Notes: generated from the letters alone by a model not told the origin. A stretch of DNA of 64,000 nucleotides from Theristus sp. LFF4_11 (GCA_030248135.1 JASANC010004988.1:1-64000); one strand, 5' to 3'. Numbered from the stretch's first letter, positions 10,359-23,045 are shown. Numbers and translations are program-made.

Positions 10359-12549
10359 ATGACGTCGGCGACTGGGTTCCTCGACTCGCTGATTGCCGAG
10401 TATTTGACGTTTCGCGGCTTCACGGACACCGCGGCGCAGTTTGCGGCCGACATCAAGGCGGACAGCGACCGCGGATTCAGTGTGAGCGGCGATCGCTGTC
10501 GTTTGTCGTTTGAACATTCGATCCTTTTCCTCGTTTTCAGTTAATGAGTAGTAATTTTCGCTTTGCCGTATTTGACTGCTTCAGAACAACAATGCGGCAG
10601 ATACCGCCGACTGACGCTGACTGTTCACATTGCTGCACTTTCAGGTGGAGAAAATCACGGACGAATTCGCGCACTGCATCAGTCAGTACAAACTGGAGCA
10701 CATGCACGCGCTGTGGGAGCACCTCGCGAACCGCATCTTCACACACTTGTCTAATGTACGGAACCGTGAAAAGATTTTTGTTTTGTGTCGACTATTGTTT
10801 TGTTGTATGACCTATTTTTCAAACGTGTCCCACTGAAATGACGTCATGTGCGGCAAAACACGCGCTCACCGTTCACAGCAAACGAGAGTTTCCGTTTAGC
10901 CGATTTCTTTCCCGTAAACAAATGGTGAATGTCGAATCGGTCACACCAAACTAAAATTTTAGTGCCTGTACTTTGACAAACGGGCGTTTTTAAAGCAAAT
11001 GACATCATTTTAGTCCGGACACGTTTGAATAAATCCACAATAATCATATTGTCTTGTTTAAAAGAAGTGAAAAGCATCGAGGGCCTTTTTCAGACTCAGG
11101 CAGAGCATGCGATGCGGCTTGAGAACGACCTCTACAAATTGTATCTCGCGCACTGCGTGCAGAGCCAACAGAGGCATCGGGTCGCTGAGTTCTTCGAGCT
11201 GCTCGGCAGCCGTCTGCACAATCGACCTGGCTGGGCCGATTGGTTCGGTCGGTTTTGGATTTTTTAGGAAATAATCGTTTTGCAACAGTAAACTCGTGAT
11301 AAGTTATTGGATGCGAAACCAACTTCGCATATTCAATTCTGAATCTGACCAATCCAGTTATATCCGGCTATCCGAAATCCGGTGTTGCCAATATCGGATT
11401 AGTCATATCTTTATGCCTGTTCATATTGACGTATCCGTACACGGCAAGGTCCGTCACGCCATCAGGTCTCTCGTGTTCGCGTACTACCATGGATACGTGC
11501 CTTTGACGTACGTCAACATACATCCGTGAAAGCGAGCTCTTAATTTGAGGTTTTCAAATGCGACCAACACCAGCTAATTCAGCCAAATGCTTGTCAACGT
11601 TTTCTCGCGGGTTTTTCTTTCAGCGGTGAGCTACATCGCGAACGCCAAAGAGCGTGAGCCGTACCGCGTGTACTTCACGAGACAGTGGCAACAGACGTAC
11701 TTCGTGACGCTGCACAATTTCGTGTCGCTGTGCTTCCACCAGTGCGATCTGCCCGTGTTGTACGCGTGCATCACGGCCACGGACGCCGCCAGGCAGCAGC
11801 AGCGATTCGCGCACGACGACAAACAGAGTCTGGCGCAGGTGACTGCGGCGGGGCGGCGTTGTTGTTTTTTTATTTGTTTCGCTCGCTTTAGCTGTTTTAT
11901 TGTCGGTTTTCGTTTAGGTACGAAACTGGAATGTTGCCGGTGGATTCGGTTCGGCAGTGGTTGAAAACACCGGAAACATATTTTTGTGAACAACACGTAT
12001 TTTTGTGCCAATAAATGTAAACAGTGTGAATCGATGACGATACATGAGTCACGTGTGACGTGATCAGTGTTTGTCTGCTGCAGATTTCTTCAGCGTTGTT
12101 GCGAATGCAAGCGCCGTCGGATGAGCTCGCGGGCAGTGGCGCTGACGTGATGGACGACTTTGCCAGCATCGCATCGTGTGTCGCATGGAGATGGCTTTGC
12201 ACTTCGTGTTTTCTTTGGAATTCCGTTTATGTCTGTTTTATTTTCTGACATTGGAAACACCGAAACTATCAGCATTCCTACAAGCAAGCAGCTGAAAACG
12301 CGTGTTTTGAAACCGTCGTTTTGTCGTTCAGTTTCGCTCGTTTTACCGAACAATCAAGGTACAGTGTCACGAATGCAAACGAACTAAGTGATAAGAATCA
12401 ATACAGACAGATTGCTAGAGTTTGGGGGCGCAGTTTTTTGTAATTCTGTGCCTCTTTTCAGCAGCAATCCCTCGACCACCGCAGACAGTTCGCGCTCACG
12501 GTCGCTCGGCTCAAAGATTCGCCAGAAGCTGACCGCGAAACGTTCATGA
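10359..12549 (+). CDS. WDR91: WDR91-like protein, N-terminal part only
   Basis: In the known family, WDR91 binds RAB7 and, with WDR81, lowers endosomal PI3P during early-to-late endosome conversion. Proposed exons: 10359-10481, 10645-10755, 11094-11247, 11624-11838, 12084-12175 and 12462-12549, giving about 260 residues. Residues 1-200 follow the family closely: an initial LisH/CTLH-like helical region (EYLTFRGFTDTAAQF, then IKAD), then FYLVYTIQ-like LYLAHCVQSQ, WADWF, YFTRQWQQTYFVTLHNF and a following Cys/Pro segment. The last two exons are Ser-rich linker and less certain. A TGA ends the frame at 12549. No WD40 blade appears before the next gene at 13520, whereas the usual protein has C-terminal WD repeats and is about 700 residues long. 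Either this lineage has a split or shortened form, or a downstream exon uses a different splice that I cannot find. Confidence 0.85.
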
Positions 12550-13519
12550 TTCGAACGAGATGTGTTCCAATGAACTGTCTTCTCAAGTTTTTCACATGAT
12601 ATACGTTGAAGAAGGATTTTTTTTTCAAATACATTGCATAATCCATCAATCATTCACCATGGGTATAGTGTTTGCACGCTTTCAACTGTCAGTTTTCTCT
12701 GAAATCGATTTTCAGTTTCTATTGGTGCCAACCAGAATGTTCATTGCTGTGATATATGGTTCCACCCTCTATAAATTGGGTGCTTTATAACTTTCATTCT
12801 TCAAATTCCCACATCTGCGCAACATGTTCTTTTCACTTGTTTTTTTGCGATCTCATATGTTTACTTGTATCTAATCGAAAAGTGCAATGGAATGGAAGTT
12901 ATCGATTTTTGAATGTTCGTTTATTGTATTTTTCATATTTATTTGAACAGATGCCCAAGAGATAGCGGAGCTTTTTGCTTTCGATTTTGAAAATGCCTCG
13001 TTCATTTCATCTTTGTGGTGATTGTTGAAAAGACCACATTTTACCAGTGGAATGAACGAAATATTAAAAAAGCGCTGTCGGTGGTTTGATGACGCTTCTT
13101 TTGTAGTGTGCCGTGCTGTGCAATAATACCAAAATCAGCCAAATCATGCGTTCTCGTGCGCAAATGTATTTTATTGTCGTTCCAACATTTCAATTGCTAT
13201 GCTTGTTACATTTTCCAATGATTTCGCGCGCGCACGTTGTTGCCAACCAAAGCTAGTTGTGTTGGTTCCGGAATACATGAGACCTGCTGAGTTTGAAGTT
13301 TGGTGGTATGTTTTCATGGATGCTGTGTTTGCTTGCAAGCAAGCCGTTCCAGATCTAAAAGTGTGCACCCTTGTTTGCGACCAATTGGATACAAACAACA
13401 CTGTATTTTTTTAATAGTTATGCAAGTTTACCTTTTCAGTGATGGGTTCGCAAAATTGTTTATAAATGGCGTAAAAAGTGGCACAAAAATGGCGTGACAG
13501 CCATTCAACAATCCAAAGA
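12550..13519. other. Intergenic region, no gene recognised
   Basis: Searched for WD40 blades that would complete the WDR91 gene and found none. The frame at 13199-13414 has no recognisable motif or splice context. Mostly AT-rich unique-looking sequence. Confidence 0.4.
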
Positions 13520-16290
13520 ATGTCCGATTCTTCGGCGACGCCGCAGGTGCTCAAAGTGGTCGCGCTCGTCCTGCTCTATTATCCGTTCTCAATCGGGCTG
13601 ACGTTCTATCAGAAATGGTTGCTCAAAGTTGGTTTGTGCTTTCCACATCTTGTTTTTCACTTTTTTATCAAGTGTCCTGAAGGAAATTTGTTTTTGAGAG
13701 CTACAATATATAGTCGAGCACAAAAACCAGCTACAATCAGCAACGTGCCGTATCAAATTAGCAACGTGCTGCAGTCAATAAGCGTACCGCATTTGTAGTC
13801 GAACCGGATGTTTTGAGGTATCAGTTGATAGGTTGGTATCACACTAGTGCAAGCTGCATGCGCCATGTCAACCAAGCCAGCCAATCGAAAATGCAAGCAA
13901 AAACATACAAAATGCCCGGTCCGATTATAAAAGGCCACCAGGCTGAAGTGCACCAGCACAATTCAACGCTTAAATCAGACTTTTTTGTTTCATGACTTCA
14001 AATTCCCGCTGTCCATGATCCTGTGTCATTTCATCCTGAAGTTTCTCGGTGTGATCGTGATCCGGCGCTACCTGGAATGCAGCCGGGGCCACGTGCGGCC
14101 TGTGATGCCGTGGACGAACTACGTCATCCGGGTCGCCCCCATCGGCGTCGCCGCGTGTCTCGACATCGGCCTGTCCAACTGGGCGCTCGAGTACATCACT
14201 GTCAGCCTGTCAGTGCACTGCTGTTATTGTAATTTGCGAAAATTCTCCATTTTTGTAATTGCCAACTTGTTTGCAGGTGAACGAGAAACATTCAATCAAT
14301 CAAGAAGTTTTTTCTCGTGCATTTGTCACACCAGTATCATTCATGAGTAAAACCTGCATACCGTTTTTTGTTGTCACTTTCAGTCCATTTCAGATATACC
14401 ATGGCAAAATCAACGTGTATCATCTTCATACTCTTGTTCGCCGTGTGTCTCGGCATGGAGAAACTGGTTGGTTGTATTTTAGGCCGAATAAAAACACAAA
14501 ACATCCGCAAATCAAAAAAAACCGTCGCACCATTCGAGCAGTTTCGCATTTTGTCCAGCGTTGCTCAATCGGTCTGGTGATCTTGCTGATCACGACTGGC
14601 TTCATTCTATTCACTTACCGCTCGCCTCAGTTCGAGTTGCTCGGCTTTTTGCTGGTTGAGTTGGCCGCGCTGACGGCTGGCATTCGGTGGGCGATGTCGC
14701 AGTTCATCATGCAGAAACTCGGCAGCTCAAGTGAGTGGTTTCGCTTTGTAGACGGGGGTTTATTCGCTTTGTTGTGTCGTAAAATACCGTCCGTCAATTG
14801 TGATGCATTTTCTTTTTAGGTCTAACGAATCCGGTGGACATGATCTACCACGTGCAACCGTGGATGATACTCTGCGCGATTCCCATGGTGTTTGCGTTTG
14901 AGGGTCAGTTGAGGTTGCAGTATTTTCTTGCAATTATTTGTTCACCATTTCAATTTCAATGTGATGCTTTCAAGCTCTGTTTTATTTTCAGTCCAGATCG
15001 CTTTCAACCTTGATTTACTGTTCAGGCCACGAATTGTCCCTCTCGGCAAAGGTGTTCCGCTACGCACACATCGATGCGCCACTCAGATTCCTTGCTTTGG
15101 TCTGTTTGGGCGGTGCTATCGCGCTCTGCATGGAGCTCTCTGGTGTGTGCTGCCGTGTTTTCTGTCGTGCAAACTGCAAATGATACTGAAATACTTGCTA
15201 TCACAAACTGTTTTTTTTTCAGAATACCTGTTATTGGTGCATACGTCCGGCGTCACACTGAACATCTGTGGTATTTTCAAGGTTGTTTACCCCAGCATGC
15301 GTTTGCAAATTGCAATGTGTCCTCTCTGATCTCTGGTTGTTGCAATTTGTCACAAAAACATCAGCCATCATTGATAACCTTTTTCTCGTTGATTTTTTTT
15401 GTTTGTAGCTCTCCCACGGGTTCCAGAAACCCGAATGTCCCAGACACCGGTGTGGTTGCTTAAGAGCTGCTTGGAAGCTGAGCCTTCCGTATGCCAATGA
15501 CCAGGGCGTTCAGGCAGGAATAGGATGTTTAAGGTGTCTAGTACGTTCAGAATGTCCAGGATGTTGTCTGGGACGTCCAGGAGGTTTTGGATGTCTGCGG
15601 AAGAGATCCGCGCGGGTAAGGTTCGCGCTGGAAAGGTCCGCGAATCCGTCCGGGGTGTTTAGAACTCTCAGGGTGTCGAAAATGTCCGGGACATCCGGGA
15701 CGTTCACGCTCAGGAGTCGCAGTTCAGTTCAAAGTTCTCGCAAAACACGTTCGAAAGCAATGGTCTCGGTTGTTGCGGTCAGCACCAGTTGGCTTGTTGT
15801 GGTGCAGGAAATCGTAACGCTGTTCATGGCGCACGTCGTGACGGGCGATCGATTCACGGGCATCAACTTCATCGGTCTCGTCATCTGCATCAGCGGCATT
15901 GTGCTGCACGTGCTGCTGAAGACGCACAAGGTCGCCGTTGAAAGTGAACTGCCCCATTCACCGTTGTCGGACACGCAGCACTCAACTCCGAGCACCAACC
16001 GAGCGACGCCCGATCACAATGCTTCCTTGACGAATCAGGTACTCCAACTGTTGGGTCGTGCCGACCGATCGCACTACAAGTATGACACGTCGCCGCCCGT
16101 CTATAAAAGCGGCATTTTGACGCGACTTGGTTTCATGAGACGAACTCGTGCAACGAACGTTGCTGGTGCACTGTCTGCAGCAACAACAACAACCGCTGAT
16201 GTTTCGTCGTCGTCTGAGGAGGCAGAGCTGGAATTGGATTTGATGGATCCGGAAAAGGTGCAGGCGATGTCGCTCTTGCTGCATCAGTGA
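13520..16290 (+). CDS. SLC35C2: SLC35C2-type nucleotide-sugar transporter
   Basis: A multi-pass carrier of the drug/metabolite transporter superfamily. SLC35C2 is known in the Golgi/ERGIC and is linked to GDP-fucose use and Notch O-fucosylation. Exons: 13520-13627, 13979-14208, 14394-14466, 14559-14730, 14820-14903, 15026-15142, 15223-15281 and 15808-16290. These join in frame to 441 residues. Matching blocks include YYPFSIGLTFYQKWLLK, a DIGLSNWALEYITVSLYTM stretch, KSTCIIFILLFA, TTGFILFTYRSPQFELLGF, GIRWAMSQ, NPVDMIYHVQPWM, SGVTLNICGIFKEIVTLFMA and ISGIVLHVLLK. Hydrophobic helices are spread over exons 1-8. The C-terminal tail after about residue 320 is hydrophilic, Ser/Thr-rich and poorly conserved. 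The exon 2 acceptor at 13978 adds about five residues (TFLFH) before the conserved FKFPL block, so that junction needs RNA evidence. A polyadenylation signal AATAAA lies at 16442. Confidence 0.92.
15500..15720. repeat. Degenerate GTCCNGGA-type minisatellite in SLC35C2 intron 7
   Basis: This intronic stretch repeats words such as GTCCAGGATGT, GACGTCCAGGAGGT and GTCCGGGACATCC at irregular spacing. It looks like a worn short tandem repeat. No gene is supported in it. Confidence 0.4.
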
Positions 16291-16441
16291 CGCTCCTCAC
16301 CAAACATCCGTTACCTACCCATTGTTTTTTCTGATCTCTTTCTGGGATTTTTTTCTCGCGAGTTTTTACATCTTATTCGCCCATCTGTTGGAGTTCAGAC
16401 GACTTGTTATTGATTGGTATGTTGCATTCCAAAACAACAAT

Positions 16442-16447
16442 AATAAA
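16442..16447 (+). terminator. Polyadenylation signal of the SLC35C2 gene
   Basis: AATAAA in CAATAATAAAGAAACAAGC, 152 bp after the stop codon at 16290, a usual distance. Confidence 0.6.
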
Positions 16448-16787
16448 GAAACAAGCGGAAATGCCTGAAGCCAACGTCATGTATATTTTGTGACTTTCGT
16501 TAATTTGTTACATCTACATCACTTCCACATGTGGCTTTTGTTAATTTGTTACGTCTACATACACTCAATCGGCTAACGGAAATACCACACAAGAACAGAA
16601 AATTCTATGTTTTCGTTATATTTTTTTTTTTAATTTATTTGTACGCGCGCCGGTTCCGGAAACCCGAAGGTACCAAACTCCGGCGGAGACGGGCAATACT
16701 GCCCCGAGCCCAATTTTACCCTCGGCTCAGGAGAGAATAGACCATTAGATGTTCATTGGTCACTCTAATTTTCCACGAGTATGTCTT

Positions 16788-16856
16788 GTCCACAGCGAGG
16801 TTCGAACCTGGTACCTACAGAACTGTAGGCCGAAGTTCTACCGCTACGCCATGGAC
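16788..16856 (-). tRNA. tRNA-like sequence (tRNA pseudogene or SINE head)
   Basis: On the minus strand, GTCCATG can pair (with two wobbles) with TGTGGAC. An A box (TGGCGTAGCGGTAGA) and a perfect B box (GGTTCGAACC) are present. The T stem pairs poorly and the anticodon loop has 6 or 8 rather than 7 bases, so a working tRNA is doubtful. The flank at 16640-16740 has CCGGTTCCGGAAACCCGAAG words typical of tRNA-derived SINE bodies. Best read as a pol III-type SINE head or a pseudogene. Confidence 0.5.
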
Positions 16857-17260
16857 GCGACATATTGACATGTTTTTTTTTCGTTTTCGCGCCGTCCTGA
16901 ATACTGAAGCAAAAAAAAGCCGATTATCTGATTAGTCGGAATTGAATTGCTTTGCTTCCCACTACCACAGGCAAGCAAGCATGTTGTAGCTGAGTAGTGA
17001 ACATTGAAATGTATGAGCTAAATTTGCTTGTATCTGTAAATAATATTGTTTGTCCACATGCATACAAAAATTAGATTTCAGTGATAAAATGGTTGGGTTT
17101 CTGGCAGAAATTTTTATTGTGTTTTGTAATGTAGTTGCAGACAGGGTGGCCAAAAAGAAAACCATAGCCAGGCAATAGGCGAGGCCGAATGATTGTTCAA
17201 CGTTGTCGACGTCAACACTTCAGCCTACAATTTGTTTGCTCAAGTGTCGTCAATCGAGTA

Positions 17261-18351
17261 CAGGGTGAACCAAAAAAAAGGTTCCAATTCTAAAATGCTC
17301 TCACTGGCGTGTGCTGAGGTGTTTAGAGCTGAAAATTGGAACACTATTAGAAAACAGTTGGAGGTTTTTCTGACTATTTTTTTTCACGGTATGTTGCCCC
17401 TATCACTCACTACAGCAGAATATCTGAAAAACATGAAAAATCGACAAATGTGGTGAAATAAAGAGGGTTGATTTAGCTGAAACAAGAACCTCATGGCTTA
17501 AAACTTGGAACACTGTTAGAACACTTTGAGAATTTTTTGTGATCAAATTTTGCTTGGTTTACTCGTTTCTGTTCATTTTTTACAGTGCAATTTTCAAAAA
17601 AATAGCGATTTTTGACGAAAAACAACGTTCATTCATAATCTCACGTTTATCATTGCTCATAAACGGACTTCCGAACTAATGTATCGCCATGCGGGGCAAA
17701 ATTGAATTTTGTACAAATTGCCGAACCACTATGGAAAAGTTATTCGCATGTTTCGACCAATTGGCACACCAGACTCGCTTCTCTGCCGTCCACTTAACCA
17801 TGATGGCAGCAACGACTGAAAATGGAATTGCATCTTTCACTGCAGAAAATAACCAGTCTGCTATGGTGAAAAATATTGTATCAGAGTGGCAAATTGTGTG
17901 AATTAAAAAAAGAAAAACAGTTTGCACCTGGAAAGATAAATTCGCATCTGTTCTGGGCAGAACCGCTCACGCACGCTCAGACTCGAAGTGAAACATCAGA
18001 TTGATCAATGACTGTTTAAATGCAATTCAGCATTCGGCATTTCCAAGCTACTGTGTGTGCATATTGTTTTTTCATCTTTTTTTGAGTTGTGAACACTCAG
18101 GTTGTCACCAACGTTCATCATTTAGTCTTTGTTACAGCTAAATTAACCCTCTGCATTTCACCACATTTGTCGATTTTTCATGTTTTTCAGATATTCTGCT
18201 GTAGTGAGTGATAGGGGCAACATACCGTGAAAAAAATAGTCAGAAAAACCTCCAACTGTTTTCTAATAGTGTTCCAATTTTCAGCTCTAAACACCTCAGC
18301 ACACGCCAGTGAGAGCATTTTAGAATTGGAACCTTTTTTTGGTTCACCCTG
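17261..18351. mobile_element. Mariner-like element with long TIRs, copy 1
   Basis: Starts CAGGGTGAACCAAAAAAAAG after a TA (17259-17260) and ends with the reverse complement before a TA (18352-18353). The inverted repeats are roughly 200 bp and nearly identical, ending internally near the AAAAATCGACAAATGTGGTGAAAT word. The element is about 1.09 kb, the same size as the related one at 32664-33752. Between the TIRs only a transposase remnant remains. Confidence 0.85.
17676..17812 (-). pseudogene. Transposase N-terminal remnant (DUF4817-like)
   Basis: The minus-strand frame begins MVKWTAEKRVWCANWSKHA and matches the start of the frame in the sister element at 32883-33245 (MVKWTAEQRVWCAVWWEQ). 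This is the helix-turn-helix start typical of some mariner-type transposases. It stops after about 40 residues and the catalytic DDE/D part is missing. Confidence 0.6.
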
Positions 18352-18353
18352 TA

Positions 18354-21300
18354 TATTGTGAGGTAGTGTGCACTTTTAGAAAGTTTCCATATACGCAATG
18401 ATTTGCTGAACAAACATTGCTTATATCCGAACGCACCCTGTAGTTGGTGGTGCCGAATTTTTCGCTCAGCCTAGCTGTCATTTACGGTGGTGAAAGTGGC
18501 TGTATCGAAATGTGTGGCGCCCTGGGACAACCGAATACTCATCGCTTCATCTACGTTATTCCACTGAAATTCGTTCCCGAATGGCCACTTCCTAATTTTA
18601 CCAGAGTTGAATAAAAACGTTTGTGTTATCAGATTTTTATACTCGATGTACTGCACACCCATGGGGCTGTTCCGTGGTTGATGGCTCGCCGCCGGAGATC
18701 CGCAGTTTTTTTTTATTTTACAACGAAGTTTTGAGTTTCAAAATAATCATGCTCATCATCAGTATTGATTTGCAGCAAACGTTTTGTTTCGGCCCATTGA
18801 ATTAAATGAATGTCAGAACTTGGTGAGCATGGTCAGAAGATTGCCATTTGCTTAATTGTCTTTGTGTCTTAGGTTCTTTTTAGAACGGTTTGCGGCTTAC
18901 AACAGCGACGAGACCAGTTTTTGAAGTTTTTTTTGTGTTTTAATAAAACCGATTTGCCGTCTGCGTGGATACGTGAGTATTTAAAAAAACCGTGCTCGGC
19001 AAATACAATCAAAATCGAGCTGCCGTTCTTATTTCTCAAATTGCCAATTGCAACATCCTGACATTCCATGCACATGTGCACATAATGGACGTAGTTTTTT
19101 GGTCGACGCCATGCCAACGTATCTGCGTAAATTTTATGGTTTGCGTTTCAGCTGATTGCGCTTTGGCTATCGGTTTAAGGACAAAAAAAACTGAAGAACG
19201 TATGCAAAACATATTTATGCGCATTTCCGGGTGTTCGAATCAGAAATGCAATTCGTTGCTGTGTTGTTGCGTCGGTGTGTCTTCAGACATGTCCGTAACC
19301 CGAATTTTCATAGTGCGCGCGTATGAATCTTGTCATCTTGTTCTATGATTACGAAAATAAGAAAGAACGGCAAATCGCTTTGTTTGTTTCTGAAATTCTG
19401 CGTTTCTTTGCTTTGCTTCTCTGTTATTAAAATGTTTTCTGTTCGCTCCAACAATACAATGCCATGCGTGCAGTTGTGAAAAAAACAAACAAAAAATACG
19501 CAGCAGATTTTTGTTTTGTTTCTAAAATGTTTTACCCTGTTATTTGCCAGTGCCAAAGGAAAAAGTGCTTATCAATGGAAATGTTCTTTGGAGCGCTATT
19601 TCCACTGACTCTATCTGTCATTAAGCTAACACCCTCAGCTGCAAACTTTGTGTGCCTGTTTGCCAGTTTTATAGCTTCAGTGTTCGTTCATAAAGTGCTC
19701 AGCCTAACATTTTTTCTTTCATTCTAACGGTTTTTCTTGTAACTTTATCCGCGGAGTCGCTGAGGAAACGAACATGCATGTGCTCACAAACAACACTGGA
19801 AATGCGAGATGAGCAGCGGTTTTGGTTGTGTTGTAATTGACAGCCGCTGCACCCAGTCCATGCGCTGTTGTTGTTCCATTGTGTGAGAATCAAAAAAACA
19901 AGATTTGGCCGGTTTTAGTTTTGGCTTTTAGATGAAGTTTATACACACCTTGACTTAAGTTCGTCAAAAGAAACCGTGTATACTGGTTTTAATTGACTTC
20001 CGGTTAAAAATAAGCTGTACACGTGTGCGTGAATGTCTGCCGTTTTGCAAAATGTAGAATCTTTTGTTCGGCGTTTGAAACCTGCGTGTATGGTCATGGG
20101 CATGTCACGCAGGTGTACCGGCCGATCATTAAGCGTTTTTTTCAGTTTTAAAGTTGTTCACTTACTGCCGCGCCCACCGTTTTTACTTCACAGTGGTTTG
20201 CCCAAATGACTGTGCACGGTTACATTGTAACTTGCAGCTTTCTATTGAATGTGAACCGGGACTAAATCAATCGCAACTTTTCAAAACTCGAACGAGATCA
20301 GGTTATAGTGTGCGCACAAAGTCTGTAAAGTCAGCCAGAAGGCACATAATGTTGTAGGAGCAGATTCAACTGTGAAGAAAAGTTCAAGTTTCGTTGGTTT
20401 CTTTAGACGCTTTTTTTCGAACTTTTCGTTTTTTTTCACTGCTTTCCTCGATGCGCGAGAGAAAAAACCTACTTTACGTAAGTTACATTGTCGTAAAATT
20501 CTAGAGGCAAACCGTAAATCAATTTAGACGCGTGTGCGAACTGAACTGAAACGGAATTTTCAACAATCCATTGAAAAAATAACAATAGCTGGCACACAAT
20601 GTTGGGGTTTGGGTGCAATTTGCTCTGAGAGGCCGAACGCAGCACGAACGCACACGTTTTGTTCGAAAAAAAATGTGCCTTGGCAATGCCGTTACCTTTT
20701 GGTCCGCAATTACCGTATGTCGCTGTTCAAAGCTCTTTTTTAAGCGTTGATGAACAATCGGACAGATATTCATGCCGGCGCTATTTGAGACGATCGGTCA
20801 CGCACACACGATTCACGTCGATCGATCTTGCTGTCCACTTTTGATTTCAACGAGCGCAGGTTTAGTGCACACTGCTGATTGTTTAGGACGTTATACTTTT
20901 GCACAGTGTGTTCAATCTCTCCGATTGGAATTTAAAAGGCTATATTTTTTCAGAAAAGATGGTTCTCGTCGCTTATGCAGCTGTGAGTTTGCTCAAGCAA
21001 AAAAAACTGAACAAAATAAACCTTTTTTCAAAGTTTCACAAACAAAGAGGACGTTCGAACTGTACTTATCCATATTAAACACTGTTTACATATTGACATT
21101 CACTTTGAGGCTCCGAACAGTACAATGCTTGCCTTGTGTGTGTAGCACAACTGATGGCCATGCTCATCATTCTTTCAATGTCGCCAGAGTGTCGGTCCAT
21201 TTTTTCCCGGGCCTCGTTGTTCATTTTCATTGTTTGGCGCCTATCCCGAAAAGCGAAAAAAAACGCATTCATGCCCAGGCGCCCACACGGACGGCAAAAA

Positions 21301-21750
21301 GATTGAAATGAGCCACTGAATGTTATTTGCTACAGTTTTATGTGATACTTTTGCATAATGTAATTACAGTGTATGCACATATCTATAGTTTCAATAGTAA
21401 ATTATATACCCTGACGGTATAAATTTGAAGGGAATTTGCAGATTGGTGCACATAGTTTCAATCATGCGGATGCGCGAACGAGGGCCAGCGAGCGGACAGC
21501 GCATCACGCATAATATGAGCCGTTATCCCCTCGCGCGCTTTTTTCAAATTTGCTCGCTGCGTCCTGCGAGCATAGTATAAGCCACAAACTTGGTTCCGTG
21601 CACACGAAACGAACACCCAAAGTTGTGCTTGGAGCCGCGAAAATTTTTTTATCCGACTACTTTTCATACGCTGTAGACACGAAAAACCTATTCTGAAAAC
21701 AGTGTTACTTCTTTCCCTTTGTCCTTTTTTTTCAGGTATGTAATCAACAT
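18354..21750. other. Gene-free stretch, nothing recognised
   Basis: About 3.4 kb of AT-rich sequence. The longest frames (for example 20772-21311) have no recognisable domain, no splice pattern joining them and no composition unlike the background. It may be intergenic or part of a long intron. Confidence 0.4.
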
Positions 21751-22094
21751 GTGTTCGCCCTTTCAATTTTTGCCTGCGACACTTTCACAGTCGAACAAAA
21801 ATGTTCCCTGGGGTAATTCCACCCGGAGATTTTGAAAATTGGGTTAATTTTTTACCCCGACCCTGTTTTTGGGTAAAAATTGGGCATTTTTAATTGTTCG
21901 GAGGGTTTTCACCTGGTTTTAAGTGTTCGCCCTTTCAATTTTTAGCTGGGACACTTTCACAGTTGAACAAAAATGTTTCCTAGGGTAATTTCATCCGTAT
22001 TTTTTGAAAATTTAGTTATTTTTTTTGCCCGGGCACTTTTTTGAGTCAAAATTGTGCATTCTTTGAAAGTTCGTAGCATTTTGACTGGGTATCA
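21751..22094. repeat. Two tandem copies of a 172-bp unit
   Basis: The word GTGTTCGCCCTTTCAATTTT occurs at 21751 and again at 21923. It is followed in both copies by GACACTTTCACAGT, GAACAAAAATGTT and a GGGTAATT segment. It directly precedes the 149-bp satellite and shares the GGGTAATTC word with it. Confidence 0.75.
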
Positions 22095-22159
22095 GTTTTT
22101 CACTCTTACAAATTTTGTCTGAGCTGCGAAAAATAGTAGGAAAAAGGTCTAGTCCGTAG

Positions 22160-23045
22160 TAATTCAATGCGCTGATCACGGATTTTGGGTTAGTTTTCTT
22201 ACGTGAGCAACTCTAGATGCTGAATCGTGACGATTTCGGGCGAATCGGCCGTCGAAATTGGCGAAATCGGTCCAGAAACGAAAAACAAGAAAAGATTGTT
22301 TTCCAGGGTAATTCAATGCGCTGATCACGGATTTTGGGTTAGTTTTCTTACGTGAGCAACTCTAGATACCGAATCGTGACGATTTCGGGCGAATCGGCCG
22401 TCGAAATTGGCGAAATCGGTCCAGAAACGAAAAACAAGAAAAGGGTGTTTTCCAGGGTAATTCAATGCGCTGATTACGGATTTTGGGTTAGTTTTCTTAC
22501 GTGAGCAACTCTAGATACTGAACCGTGACGATTTCGGGCGAATCGGCCGTGGAAATTTGCGAAATCGGTCCAGAAACGAAAAATAAGAAAAGGATGTTTT
22601 CCAGGGTAATTCAATGCGCTGATCACGGATTTTGTGTTAGTTTTTTTATGTGAGCAACTCTAGATACTGAATCGTGACGATTTCGGGCGAATCGGCCGTG
22701 GAAATTGGCGAAATTGGTCCAGAAATGAAAAACAAAAAAAAAACGGTGTTTTCCATGGTAATTAAATACACTGATCACGGATTTTGTGATAGTTTTTTCA
22801 TGTGAGCAACTCTAGATACCGAATCGTGACGATTTCGGGCGAATCGGCCGTGGAATTTAGTGAAACCGGTCCAGAAATGAAAAACAAGAAGTCGGTGTTT
22901 TCTATGGTAATTCATTGCGCCGATCACGGCTTTTGGGTCAGTTTTCTTATGTGAGCAATTTCTAGGTACTGAATCGTGACGATTTTGGGCGAATCGGCCG
23001 TAGAAATAGCATAGACGAAATTGGCCTAAAAACGAAAAATGAAAA
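22160..23045. repeat. 149-bp tandem satellite, six units
   Basis: ATTCAATGCGCTGATCACGG-like unit starts fall at about 22162, 22311, 22460, 22609, 22761 and 22910, so the period is 149 bp (one unit 152). Each unit holds TTTTGGGTTAGTTTTC, GTGAGCAACTCTAGATAC, GAATCGTGACGATTTCGGGC and CGGTCCAGAAACGAAAAA. Divergence rises towards the right end. A degenerate version occurs at 38225-38560. In both places it lies just left of an inverted-repeat element of family 2, so the satellite is probably part of a larger mobile unit. Confidence 0.9.

Larger units (their letters stand above)
16291..17260. other. 3' flank of SLC35C2 and repeat-bearing spacer
   Basis: Contains the SLC35C2 AATAAA (16442-16447), a tRNA-like sequence at 16788-16856, and near 17143 a lone end, ACAGGGTGGCCAAAAAG, that resembles a mariner-type terminus. 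No protein gene was seen. Confidence 0.4.

Noticed and set aside
2317..16290. A polycistronic operon of the first three genes
   Set aside because: Gaps of about 1.3 and 1.0 kb, and no trans-splice acceptor recognised just before each start codon.
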